The position numbers and the translations under genes are program-made. The notes beneath the pieces are model-generated. The model made no database searches. It was given only the letters and a program-made list of their open reading frames with translations, and was not told the DNA's origin. From Acidobacteriota bacterium (GTDB lineage Bacteria; Acidobacteriota; UBA4820; DSQY01): DNA of 64,000 bases. Every line of letters starts with the position of its first letter. Within the stretch, counting starts at the first letter, position 1. This document shows, piece after piece, positions 31,105 to 41,042 of the stretch. The stretch covers positions 1 to 64,000 of the forward strand of contig JAJYLT010000017.1 of assembly GCA_021787565.1 (NCBI GenBank). Reading direction: 5' to 3'.

Positions 31105-34069
31105 CACCCTGCAAGTAGACCTCACCGCCAACCTGGCGCCGCTCTTCGCGGCGCTGGATTCCGGGCTGAAGCAGGTCCGCGACAAGGTGCAGGCCTTTAA
31201 GGACGGCAAGGTCGAGGTGACGGCGAGCGCCGACAAGATGCTCGGCCAGCTCGGCGAGGCGAAGGCCAAGGCGGGCGCCTGGAAGCGCGAGACCGACTCG
31301 GTCTCCGTCGTCCAGCCCTCGGTCAACTCGGGCGGCTTCATCCAGGGGTTGAGCGATCTGCGCTCCAAGGCGGAGAGCGTGGCGCGGGCGCTGGGCAACG
31401 TCTTCTTCGCGGCGGCCGGCTTCCGCGAGATCATCAGCGTCTTCGGGGAATGGGTGAAGGCCAGCGGCGACCAGGAGGTCGCCCTGGCGCGCCTGCGGTC
31501 GGCCCTCTCCGCCTCGGGCGCGGCGGGCATTTCGGCCTTCGAGCCGCTCAAGGCCCAGGCCGAGGAGCTGGCGACGCGCTATGGCCAGTTCGGGGACGAG
31601 GCGATCCAGAGCGGCCAGGCCGTTCTGGCCTCCTTCAAACTGACCGGGGCGCAGATCGAGGCCCTCACGCCCGTCCTGCTCGATGCGGCCACGGGGCTCA
31701 CCAAGATGGGCGAGGGCGAGGTGAGCCTGGAGGAGGTGGCCATGCTCGTGGGCAAGGCCCTCAACGGCCATGCCGAGGCCCTCCAGCGGCTCGGGATCCA
31801 GGTGGACCTGGCGCGCTACAAGCTGGACCCGCTGGGCGCCACCATGGACGCGCTCAACCGCCGCTTCCAAGGCCTCACCGCCGCCGTCGCCGGCACCGAC
31901 CAGGGCAAATTGAAGAGCCTCGCCGAGCGGTGGGGCGAGATCGAGAAGGCCCTCGGCAACATGGTCAAGGCGGTGCTTCTGCCGCTCATTGAAGCCCTCA
32001 AGCCGGTGATGAACGCCTTCCTCGCCCTTCCCGAGCCGGTGCAGAGGGCGGCCGTGGTGATCGGGATCGCCGCCGTCGCCATGCGGGCGATGAACGTGAC
32101 GCTGGTCGAGGTGGCGGCGCGACTGCTGGTCTTCGTGGACACCCTGGGCGCCGGTGCCGTGGCGGCGGTCTCCCGCCTCGCGGCGGCCCTCGCCACCCTC
32201 AACTGGGCGCAGATGACCGGCGGGATCGCCGCGGCCACGCAGTCGCTGGCCGCCTTCGCCAACGGCATGGGCATGGCCGGGAAGGCCATCCTGACCGTGG
32301 GCGCGTTCTGGGCCGGCTGGCAGATCGGGCGCTGGATCTCGGACGTGACGGGCCTCACGGCGGCCACCTCCAGGGCGGCCGAGGCGGACCGCACCTGGTC
32401 GGACGCGGAGATCGAGCGCTTCGCCGCCCAGCTCCGCGCCAAGACGGGCCTCGACCTGAGCGCCGCGGCCATGCGGATCTGGATCACACTGAGCGCCGAG
32501 ATGCGCCAGAAGCTCATGGACGAGGCCAGGGCCACGGGCGACCTCATGATCACCGTGGAGGACCTGACGCGCGCCATGCAGGCCCAGAGCGCCGAGCAGG
32601 CGGCCCTTGCGCGCCAGTCCCTCTGGTCGGACGAGAAGCGCCAGCTCGCCGATTTCCTGTCCTACTACCGCTCCTCGCGCGCCTCGCAGATCGCCACAGA
32701 CATCGCGGCGGCCGAGGCCAGGGTGCAGGCCGCCGCCAAGGGCTCCAAGGAGGAGGAGGCGGCCCAGCAGGAGCTGACCCAGCTCCTGAGGCAGGCGGCG
32801 CAGGAGAAGGTGAGGCAGGAGGAGGGCGCGGCCTCCCGGGCGCAGGCGGCCTGGAAGGCCTCTTTCGACGCGCAGAAGGCCAAGGTGCTGGAGCTCGTCA
32901 AGACCATCTCGGAACAGGCGGCGCAGGCGCGGGCGAAGTGGGCCGACCTCGCGCAGTCCATGGCCGGGGACCTGCTCAAGGCGATGGACCCCACCGAATA
33001 TGAGCGGTCGCAGGTCCGCATCCAGGCGGCGGACAACGAGCGGGCGGCCAGGGCGACCCTTCAGGGCCAGGCCCTCGCCGACGCCCTGGTGCAGATCGAG
33101 CGGTGGAAGGCCGAGCAGATCGGGGCGATCAACGACAAGGCGCTCCAGGACGAGGCAGAGAAGCAGAAGCAGGCACTGGATAAGGAGCGGGAGCAGGCCC
33201 TACGCGCCCACCAGCAGGCCATGCAGCGCCTTCGCCAGCAGGTGCAGGCGATCCTGGACCCGATGCAGGCCATGGTGGAGAGGGCCTACCAGAGCATGAG
33301 CGTGGCGGCGGCCGTGTGGGCCGAGCGCGTGGCCTCCATGATGCAGCCCCTCCAGCAGGCCATCTACTCCTTCCTGACGGGCATGAAGGTCAACTGGAGC
33401 AACGTCTTGCGGCAGATGATCGCGCAGTTCGTGATGCAGTTCGTGAGCAAGTTTTTGGCCTGGGTGGCCGAGATGGTGGTGGCCTGGATCACGGGCGAGA
33501 CGAGCAAATCGTCCGCCAGCGCCGTCGGGGCCGCGGAGCAGGTGGCGGCGGCCACGGTGGTGAGGACCGCCAACGCGGGCGTGGCGGCAAGCGCCATGAG
33601 CGTGACCATCGCCGAAATCTTCGCGGCGCACGCCTGGATCCCCTATGTGGGCGTGGCGATCGCGGCCGCCTTTTCTGCCGTCGCCTTGGGCATCTGGGCG
33701 GGGCTGAGTGGTGCCGCGACCGGCATTGCAATGGCCGGGGCGGCCATGGCGACGGGCGGCCTGGTGGACCGGCCGACGTGGACGCTCTCGGGCGAGGCCG
33801 GACCGGAGCTGTTCGCGCCGGTCAGCGGCTTCCAGGCGGTGGTCGGCTCGCTGCTCGCCGACACGGTGGCCACCACGCGCATGGCCGCCATCGGCGTGGG
33901 CAACGAGATGCGCGGGGGCGCGGGCGGGCCGGGCTCGGCCTTCACGTGGGAGCCCCACTACCATGGCTTCGCATTCGTGGACAGCGGCAACCGCGGCTAC
34001 ATGCGCGCGGCGGCCCGCAAGATGACCAAGGCCCTGAGCGATCAGGCGCGGCAGAGGCTGGGGAGGTAG
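31088..34069 (+). CDS. Tape measure protein
   Basis: 993 aa. Long helical protein with coiled coils (about 450-620 and 680-760), hydrophobic segments (PYVGVAIAAAFSAVALGIW near 860) and the typical tape measure ending GGLVDRPTWTLSGEAGPELF. Its length would give a tail of roughly 150 nm at 1.5 A per residue. The start overlaps the chaperone long form by 17 bp. It sets tail length and helps DNA entry. Confidence 0.92.
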   Translation: MAETIDTLQVDLTANLAPLFAALDSGLKQVRDKVQAFKDGKVEVTASADKMLGQLGEAKAKAGAWKRETDSVSVVQPSVNSGGFIQGLSDLRSKAESVARALGNVFFAAAGFREIISVFGEWVKASGDQEVALARLRSALSASGAAGISAFEPLKAQAEELATRYGQFGDEAIQSGQAVLASFKLTGAQIEALTPVLLDAATGLTKMGEGEVSLEEVAMLVGKALNGHAEALQRLGIQVDLARYKLDPLGATMDALNRRFQGLTAAVAGTDQGKLKSLAERWGEIEKALGNMVKAVLLPLIEALKPVMNAFLALPEPVQRAAVVIGIAAVAMRAMNVTLVEVAARLLVFVDTLGAGAVAAVSRLAAALATLNWAQMTGGIAAATQSLAAFANGMGMAGKAILTVGAFWAGWQIGRWISDVTGLTAATSRAAEADRTWSDAEIERFAAQLRAKTGLDLSAAAMRIWITLSAEMRQKLMDEARATGDLMITVEDLTRAMQAQSAEQAALARQSLWSDEKRQLADFLSYYRSSRASQIATDIAAAEARVQAAAKGSKEEEAAQQELTQLLRQAAQEKVRQEEGAASRAQAAWKASFDAQKAKVLELVKTISEQAAQARAKWADLAQSMAGDLLKAMDPTEYERSQVRIQAADNERAARATLQGQALADALVQIERWKAEQIGAINDKALQDEAEKQKQALDKEREQALRAHQQAMQRLRQQVQAILDPMQAMVERAYQSMSVAAAVWAERVASMMQPLQQAIYSFLTGMKVNWSNVLRQMIAQFVMQFVSKFLAWVAEMVVAWITGETSKSSASAVGAAEQVAAATVVRTANAGVAASAMSVTIAEIFAAHAWIPYVGVAIAAAFSAVALGIWAGLSGAATGIAMAGAAMATGGLVDRPTWTLSGEAGPELFAPVSGFQAVVGSLLADTVATTRMAAIGVGNEMRGGAGGPGSAFTWEPHYHGFAFVDSGNRGYMRAAARKMTKALSDQARQRLGR

Positions 34070-34072
34070 GCC

Positions 34073-34486
34073 GTGACGATGTGGCGCCATACCATCGCCT
34101 GGACGGGCAGCACCTCGGGCACCATGCCCGATGCGGTCTCCGTCGTGCCCACCTACACCCTGAGCGAGGCCATCTTCAAGACCAAGGCGGGCGATCGCCG
34201 CCGCAGGCGCCGGGGCATCTGGGCCGGGTGCAAGATCCACTGGGTGCTCTCGCCGGAGGAGGTGGCCACGCTCGACAGCCTGCTCGCGGCCGAGAATGCC
34301 GACAGCGACGCCACGCCCTTCACGCTCACGCTCGACGGCACGACCTACCGCCGGGCGGGGCTCTCGAAGGACCCGGACATGAAGCCGAGCAAAGACACGA
34401 ACAGCTCGCTGGACGTGCAGCTCGAATTCGAGTTCTACGGGCGCGAGGCCGGCTTCGACGCGCCGGCCCATATGGGGGCGGCCTAG
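34073..34486 (+). CDS. Distal tail-region protein
   Basis: 137 aa from GTG 34073 (ATG 34079 also possible; GGGAGG upstream). Has IWAGCKIHWVLSPEEVATLD, then TPFTLTLDGTTYRRAGL and SSLDVQLEFEFYGREAGF, a beta-rich pattern as in small distal-tail components. It lies between the tape measure and the giant tail protein. Family not certain. Confidence 0.6.
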   Translation: MTMWRHTIAWTGSTSGTMPDAVSVVPTYTLSEAIFKTKAGDRRRRRRGIWAGCKIHWVLSPEEVATLDSLLAAENADSDATPFTLTLDGTTYRRAGLSKDPDMKPSKDTNSSLDVQLEFEFYGREAGFDAPAHMGAA

Positions 34487-34506
34487 GGCTCGCCTCCGGG
34501 GGTCTG

Positions 34507-37500
34507 ATGAGCTATAGCCTCCAGCTCCGCCTGAAGGACGGCACCTACCAGGATGCGGACCTCTCGGAGACCGACGCCGGGAACCTGGCCCAGCAGTACG
34601 AGGACGACCAGCGCCAGGCCACCTTCGACGACCTCTCCCTGACGCTGGACGACACGGACGGCGCCTGGATCGCCCTCTTCAGCCAGGCCGCCCTTCCGCC
34701 CACCGACCAATACCCCGCCAAGTTCGGCTTCCGGCTCCTCCAGGACGGCGTCCCCTTCTGGGAGGGCGACCTGGACTACACGAGCGTCGAGCACGACGAC
34801 GAATCGGCCACCACGCAGGTGCGCGTGACGGACGCCCTCTCGCGCCTATCCCTGCATAATGCCGAGACCCTGAAGCGCGATTACTCGGCCATCGTGATCG
34901 TGGAGGGCGTGAAGCATACCAAGGTGCTCGCGGTGAATTCGGTGCTGGCGGCGGACGGCTCGCCGCTGGTGGCCGGGGACGTCCTCCAGCTCGGCCACAT
35001 GAAGCCCCAGCAGGGCGGCGGGGTGAACCTCTTCAAACAGGAGCTCACGGTGGTGTCGGTGGACACCGGGGCCAACACCATCACCTTCAAACAGCCGCTC
35101 AAGGCGCATTACGTGCCCGGCGACGCGATCATCGTGGAGGACCCCTGGTACAAGGGGGTGACCGCGCAATGGGCGCTGGAGGCCCTCCTGGACAAGGTGC
35201 CGGGGTTCGACGACCCGGCCCACCGGGTGATCGACTACGACGGGGTGACCTGGTCGGACGTCATCGACGTGCTGGACCTCGGCAACAAGGACGTGGGCGC
35301 GGGCGTGCAGCTCGTGGCCGACTGGGTGAACGCCCAGGTGTCCTCCGCCTGCAACGTCATCATCATCCGGGGCCGCGAGCGGGTGAGCGACCCAGCCCCG
35401 GTGAAGGCCCTGGACGACCTGGTGGGCGAGGCCACCCAGCTCCAGCCCGTGGGGGCGGACCGCTACGACTACGTGAAGATCACGGGGCGGGACAAGCACT
35501 GGGCGCGGAGGGGCGTGAACCTCTTCGCGGGCAACGCCCTGAGCCTCGAATTCCCCTTCAGCTCCGACCGCGCCCGCCTTCAGCAGGTGGCCGACCGCTA
35601 CTACGACTATTGGGGCCGGTACAGAGAGATGTACGTGGACACGCCGGTGGCCGACGACGGCATGGCCTATACCCTGGGCAAGCGGGTGAGCCTGGGCGGC
35701 ATCATCTATAAGACCGTGAAGGCGAGCCAGGACCTGGAGGACAACGGCGAGCTCTCGCTCGACCTCATGGGCGAGAGCGGCATCCTGCCGGATCCCGGTG
35801 CCTACGACCAGGACGACATCGTCGATGAGGATGAGGACCCGCCCGAGCCGGTGGACTTCGTCTGCACGCATAATTACTCGGACACCTTCAATGCCCTCTT
35901 CCCGAGGCTGGAGCACCGCCGCCTCGTGGCGAGCTGGGAGCAGGTGGGCACGGGCGACGGGGGCAAGGCGATCCTCGGGTGGGTGGGTTATCGCCTGCTC
36001 GAATTCCGCTGGCGCTACCCCTACGACGAGGGCCTCGTCTCGCGCGTGTGGCGCTTCTACATCACGGTCTGGGCCGACGGCAAGGACCGGGACAACGCCC
36101 ACTACCACTTCTCGGCCGAGCCCATCCTCCAGCCCGACGGCTGGTACTACGCGAGGGGCCGGGTGCGGGCGGGGAAGCTCTGGTGGGCCGACGTGGTGGC
36201 CGTGACCGAGGCGCTGAAGGAGGGGATCCCGAGCAACGAAAACTCCTCCTCCTCCTCGGACGACACGGTGCCGGGCACGGACATCAGCGAATGGGACTAC
36301 ACGCGCCCCGGAACGCCCGCCGGCGTCAAGAAGCTCAAGGGCATCTCGACCAAGAGCAAGAAGTTCTACGAGATCACGCTCAATACCGACGAGACCGGCA
36401 CGGGGAGTGAGCACGACAACACCCGGCTCAAGCGGGCCCTGCTCGCCGAGGTCGAGCCCCTAGTGGCGCCCATCGGCACCCCCGCCCTCGCCCCGGTGCA
36501 GCTCACGGGGACGGTGGCCGTGGTGGCCGGGGCGGTGGACGTGGTGGGCACGGGCACCCTCTTCACCCAGGAGGTGGACGAGGGCGACGCGATTATGATC
36601 GCCTCGGCCACCCCCGACGAGACCACGCCCACCTATGGCGTCCTGCGGGTGCTCGATGACACGCACCTGGAGATCGACGACACCTGGGGCGGCGCCACGG
36701 GCTCCTTCAACCTCTATAATGGGTGGCCCGATACCAACCCCGCCTGGGTGCAGGCCCCGAGCAAGGTCATCAAGGGCATCGCCGCGAGGCGAGGGAAGGT
36801 GCGGGTGGTGATCCACAAGGAGGATGACGAGGTCATCGACGTGCGGTTCCGCGTCTGCGACCGCGTCGCCCGCCGCAGCCCCTGGGCCGTCGAGGGCGCC
36901 GAGACGCCCATGCAGGCCCTCGTGCTCAGGCTGTCGCGGACCTTTAGCCTCGCCAATTCGGGCATCTACTCCTACGATCCCTCCACGAGCGCGTGGGCGC
37001 CGACCAACCCGCCGGGGGTCTATCATATCAAGACGGATTATCCCGCCTGGCCCGTGGGGGCGCGGTTCATCTATGGGCAGGCGGGGCAGTTCCTGCTCCA
37101 GCTCTGGAGGCGCAGCCCCGACCAGGCGACCTGTCTCTCCGTCAGCATGGACAAGTCGGGGACTTGGGCATTATGCGTGCTGCCAGCGGGCTATCTGATC
37201 AACGGCGTCGGAGAGCGTTTCGTCGACATCAGCGAGGCGGGGAACGGCAAGACGATCTACGTGGTGGCCAGGGATTCGGGCGGTGCCTATCACTGCCTGA
37301 GGTCCCCGGACGCCGGGGCGACCTGGCATATCGGAGCGACGGACGTCCATTTCTATAACGCGAGCTACCCGGTGGCCAGCCCGGCCGACGCTATGACCGT
37401 CTATGTGACGAGAGTCGTCAACCTCGTTAATTGCCTCTTTAAGTCCGAGGACGGGGGCGATAACTTCACGCAGATGGCCAGCTTCCCCGATACCACGCAA

Positions 37501-38982
37501 CTCCCCTGCATTCTGGCCATGCCCCAGTCGGCGGGGTCGCTGATCGTGCTCGAAGTCAACCCGCCCCTTATGTGGCGGACCGGAGACGGCGGCGCTACCT
37601 ATTCGGCCGATATACGGCCTATAAGCGCCACCTATTCCTTGAGCCCCCGCCCCATTCTGGCGCGTGATCCGAGCGACCCCGAGACGATCTACACCGCCGG
37701 CAGGCTCTTTGACTCGCACTCCGCCCTTGTGGGTTGGTGGTTCGCCGTCAGCCACAAGGGCATGGCCACCGTCTCGGCGGACTGGACCGTCTATACCTAT
37801 ACGGACCATACCTACTATCCGATGCAGATAATCGTGGATCCCCTGAACCCCCTAAACATCTACATCTCCGTGCCCGGCGCGCCCTTCGTCCTCATCTCGA
37901 ACGACGGCGGGGTGACATGGACCGAGGCGACCGGATTCCCCGGCGGAGATGATGGGATCTATGACCCCGACCAGGGCCTCTGCGTCTTCGGCGAGATCGG
38001 CGCCCCTCCGCAGGACCGCGTGCCCATCTACGCGCTCGGATATAACGGCGCCCAGCACACCCGGTCGCTGTGGGACTCGACGGACGACGGGGACTCGTGG
38101 GCCCGGTACTGGCAGGATGCGAGCATCACCATGACCGGGCCATGGGCGGCGATCGCCCGGGAGCCTGACGACACCACCGGGCAGACGATCTATAGGGGCA
38201 TGGAGGGCGTCGGCGTGAAGGTGTCATCCAACAAAGGAGAGGATTCCGACAACTGGCTGACGCTCGGGAGTAAGTGGAGGAAGATCCTGGTTCCGCCCTC
38301 GTCCAGCTATGGCTACGTGGTGGACAATCCCGGATCACTATTCCGCACGGCTACCCGGAAGAACACCCCTCCGATCCTATGGCAGAAAATCGCCCCGCCC
38401 GGAGTGACCGCGGCGTCCGCCTGCTACGATCCGAGCGATCCGAAGACGCTGCACCTCTTGGGTGACGACGGGTTGGTGTATACCACCCTCGACGCAACAG
38501 CCATAACGCCCGCATGGGACGCTGGCCAGCCGACAGGCTTCACTACCAGCAACGCGCAGGAGATCATCTGCCCGGCGTCCGGCGTCCTCTGGGTGGTCGG
38601 CAAGCGCGAGGTGATCGATGGGACCTCGACGGTGATCCGCCACAGCGTCGATGGCGCTGCGACCTTCACCAACCCCACCGATCCCAACGTGGGCATCACT
38701 TCGCTGGACATCGGCCAGGTGTTTGTCACGGCCTCCGGCGCTCTCATCGTGCTCTCCAGCAACGGAACGCCCGGTCTCTGGCGCAGCCCCGATGCCGGCG
38801 TTACCTGGACCAACCCCTACATGGGAGTCAAGTGCTACGGCGTCGCGCCCATGCCAGACGACGCAGGGTCGCTGGTGCTCGGCTGCGACGGCGTGATCCA
38901 GCTCAGCAGCGATGACGGCGTGACTTGGGTTGCGGGCGGATCTACTGGAGACGTGAACAAGAAGTTCTTGGCGGTCTGCTAG
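34507..38982 (+). CDS. Giant tail tip/receptor-binding protein with Asp-box propeller
   Basis: 1491 aa. The N-terminal 450 residues have hub-like beta domains (SLTLDDTDGAWIALFSQAAL; GVPFWEGDLDYTSVEHDDES). The C-terminal half contains several Asp-box (BNR) motifs of type S-x-D-x-G-x-T-W: SPDAGATW, SEDGGDNF, SNDGGVTW, STDDGDSW, SPDAGVTW, SSDDGVTW. These are the marks of sialidase-like beta-propellers, so the protein probably binds or degrades a host surface glycan. It is the last gene of the prophage and carries no signal peptide. Confidence 0.8.
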   Translation: MSYSLQLRLKDGTYQDADLSETDAGNLAQQYEDDQRQATFDDLSLTLDDTDGAWIALFSQAALPPTDQYPAKFGFRLLQDGVPFWEGDLDYTSVEHDDESATTQVRVTDALSRLSLHNAETLKRDYSAIVIVEGVKHTKVLAVNSVLAADGSPLVAGDVLQLGHMKPQQGGGVNLFKQELTVVSVDTGANTITFKQPLKAHYVPGDAIIVEDPWYKGVTAQWALEALLDKVPGFDDPAHRVIDYDGVTWSDVIDVLDLGNKDVGAGVQLVADWVNAQVSSACNVIIIRGRERVSDPAPVKALDDLVGEATQLQPVGADRYDYVKITGRDKHWARRGVNLFAGNALSLEFPFSSDRARLQQVADRYYDYWGRYREMYVDTPVADDGMAYTLGKRVSLGGIIYKTVKASQDLEDNGELSLDLMGESGILPDPGAYDQDDIVDEDEDPPEPVDFVCTHNYSDTFNALFPRLEHRRLVASWEQVGTGDGGKAILGWVGYRLLEFRWRYPYDEGLVSRVWRFYITVWADGKDRDNAHYHFSAEPILQPDGWYYARGRVRAGKLWWADVVAVTEALKEGIPSNENSSSSSDDTVPGTDISEWDYTRPGTPAGVKKLKGISTKSKKFYEITLNTDETGTGSEHDNTRLKRALLAEVEPLVAPIGTPALAPVQLTGTVAVVAGAVDVVGTGTLFTQEVDEGDAIMIASATPDETTPTYGVLRVLDDTHLEIDDTWGGATGSFNLYNGWPDTNPAWVQAPSKVIKGIAARRGKVRVVIHKEDDEVIDVRFRVCDRVARRSPWAVEGAETPMQALVLRLSRTFSLANSGIYSYDPSTSAWAPTNPPGVYHIKTDYPAWPVGARFIYGQAGQFLLQLWRRSPDQATCLSVSMDKSGTWALCVLPAGYLINGVGERFVDISEAGNGKTIYVVARDSGGAYHCLRSPDAGATWHIGATDVHFYNASYPVASPADAMTVYVTRVVNLVNCLFKSEDGGDNFTQMASFPDTTQLPCILAMPQSAGSLIVLEVNPPLMWRTGDGGATYSADIRPISATYSLSPRPILARDPSDPETIYTAGRLFDSHSALVGWWFAVSHKGMATVSADWTVYTYTDHTYYPMQIIVDPLNPLNIYISVPGAPFVLISNDGGVTWTEATGFPGGDDGIYDPDQGLCVFGEIGAPPQDRVPIYALGYNGAQHTRSLWDSTDDGDSWARYWQDASITMTGPWAAIAREPDDTTGQTIYRGMEGVGVKVSSNKGEDSDNWLTLGSKWRKILVPPSSSYGYVVDNPGSLFRTATRKNTPPILWQKIAPPGVTAASACYDPSDPKTLHLLGDDGLVYTTLDATAITPAWDAGQPTGFTTSNAQEIICPASGVLWVVGKREVIDGTSTVIRHSVDGAATFTNPTDPNVGITSLDIGQVFVTASGALIVLSSNGTPGLWRSPDAGVTWTNPYMGVKCYGVAPMPDDAGSLVLGCDGVIQLSSDDGVTWVAGGSTGDVNKKFLAVC

Positions 38983-38986
38983 TCTT

Positions 38987-39028
38987 AGGTGCCTCTTCGA
39001 GGCGCCTTTAAAGGGCCTTCAACGGCCC
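38987..39028 (+). terminator. Double hairpin ending the late operon
   Basis: AGGTGCCT-CTTCG-AGGCGCCT (38987-39007) followed by TTTAAA, then GGGCC-TTCAAC-GGCCC (39013-39028). Four bases after the last prophage stop. Confidence 0.7.
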
Positions 39029-39181
39029 CAGAAAACATGGTTGAGGATGGCCTCAACCCCCGACCGAGCCAAAACAAGCGGGCCTTGCGCCCGCGAAGTG
39101 TATTCTGCCGGGTCAAATCCCGCCGCGATTCTGAGTCCCAAACCATACGAGACAAAGTCTCATTCCGTGTGAGACGAGACA
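39029..39181. repeat. Prophage right end with inverted transposase site
   Basis: No gene. GTCTCATTCCGTGTGAGAC (39157-39175) is itself an imperfect palindrome and is the inverted counterpart (16 of 19) of 5503-5521. A further related GAGTCCCAAACCATACGAGAC lies just inside; split here as GAGTCCCA and ATACGAGAC. The element ends at ...GAGACA (39181). Confidence 0.65.
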
Positions 39182-39223
39182 CCTACTCACCTCATCACCT
39201 CATCACCTACTCACCTACTCACC
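39182..39223. repeat. Right part of octamer array, starting with CCTAC
   Basis: CCTAC (39182-39186) is the second copy of the target duplication. It is followed by TCACC, two TCATCACC and two TACTCACC units. No coding potential; 39224-39262 is a short spacer before the SEC-C gene's 3' end. Confidence 0.85.
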
Positions 39224-39262
39224 CTTCCCCCTCCGTGGTGCATGCCCTTCAACGTTCCGCGT

Positions 39263-40030
<768 letters not shown>

Positions 40031-40192
40031 GGCTTCTCCTCTGACTTGGAAAGTGTACCAGAGGCGCCCGTCTTTTGACTTCGGACGGCTTTTGGGGCCA
40101 AGCTCGCAACGTGAGTAGCGTGGCAAGGGCGGTAGCACCAAAATGACGGGACGGCGGCCGCCCTGCGGGCGGCGACTTTTCAGGAGGAACGC

Positions 40193-40444
40193 ATGCACAT
40201 CATCTGGACGCTGCTGATCGGTCTACTGGCGGGAATCGTGGCGAAGATCATCACGCCGGGCAAGGATCCCGGTGGGTGCATCGTCACGATGCTCCTGGGT
40301 ATCGCGGGGGCGTTTCTGGCCACCTACCTCGGCCAGATGATCGGCTGGTACAAGGCGGGACAGGGCGCCGGGTTCATCGGCGCAGTCGTGGGCGCCGTCA
40401 TCCTGCTGGTCGCCTACCACATCCTCCGGAAGATCATGTCCTGA
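40193..40444 (+). CDS. GlsB/YeaQ/YmgE-type small membrane protein
   Basis: 83 aa with three hydrophobic segments and the family pattern LIGLLAGIVAKIITPGKDPG, then GCIVTMLLGIAGAFLATYLG. These are stress-associated inner-membrane proteins of unknown mechanism. AGGAGG (40182-40187) supports ATG 40193. Confidence 0.88.
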   Translation: MHIIWTLLIGLLAGIVAKIITPGKDPGGCIVTMLLGIAGAFLATYLGQMIGWYKAGQGAGFIGAVVGAVILLVAYHILRKIMS

Positions 40445-40647
40445 GTCGGCGATCGGGGGGGTTGCGGGAACTGCGAGGAGGAGCCGGGAAACTTGTGAAG
40501 CGCCGGTATCACGGGCGCTCCATCCGAGCAAGCATTCCCGATCCCGCTGGCCGGGCCCGTCCCGAATCGGATTCCAGGCTGGCTTCACTCGCTTGAATGG
40601 CGAGGTGGGGCCCTTTCAGACACCGTGGTCCCGCCGGAGCGGAGGAC

Positions 40648-41016
40648 TCAGCCCCCCCGCGCGGCCTTGCTGACGAGCTTGGCGAGCTCCTTCATCTTGA
40701 AGGGCTTGGCGATGAACTGGAAGGCGCCGAGGGCCTGGGCCTCGTGGCTGGTCTCGATGGTGGCGTAGCCGGTGATGACGATGACCTGGGTGGAGGGGGC
40801 CTTCTCCTTGATGAAGCGGAGCAGGTCCATGCCCGAGGGGCCCTTCATCTTCATGTCCGTCACCAGGACGTGGAAGCTTCTCTCCTTGAGGCGCTCGAGG
40901 GCCCTCTCGCTCTCCGTGAAGATCTCCACCTCGAACCCCTCGCGCTCCAGGACGGGCTTGAGGCGGTCTCCCACGATCGGTTCGTCGTCCAGCACCAACA
41001 CGCTCTTCTCGGCCAT
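40648..41016 (-). CDS. Single-domain response regulator
   Basis: 122 aa, receiver domain only. Acidic pair in LVLDDEP, phosphoacceptor Asp in LVTDMKMKGPSG (about 53), Thr in VITGYAT and Lys in IAKPFKM. There is no output domain, so it probably acts through protein contact or as a phosphorelay partner. It follows the histidine kinase gene by 26 bp on the same strand. Confidence 0.92.
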   Translation of the reverse strand: MAEKSVLVLDDEPIVGDRLKPVLEREGFEVEIFTESERALERLKERSFHVLVTDMKMKGPSGMDLLRFIKEKAPSTQVIVITGYATIETSHEAQALGAFQFIAKPFKMKELAKLVSKAARGG

Positions 41017-41042
41017 GGTTCACCCCCCCTATGGTCCTACTC

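Larger units (their letters stand above)
5349..39181 (+). mobile_element. Mu-type transposable prophage with siphovirus-like tail genes, 33.8 kb
   Basis: The element starts TGTGAGAGACC and ends GACGAGACA, so both ends read TGT inward, as Mu-family ends do. A 5-bp target duplication CCTAC flanks it. Gene content: a leftward repressor next to rightward early genes, MuA-like DDE transposase, MuB-like ATPase, Gam, GemA, terminase, portal, MuF-like protein, nested protease/scaffold, capsid, lysis genes, tail tube, frameshifted tail chaperone, a 993-aa tape measure protein and large tail proteins. No sheath gene is recognisable, so the virion was probably a non-contractile siphovirus like the transposable phages B3 and D3112. 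All expected modules are present and uninterrupted, so the element may still be functional. Confidence 0.9.
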
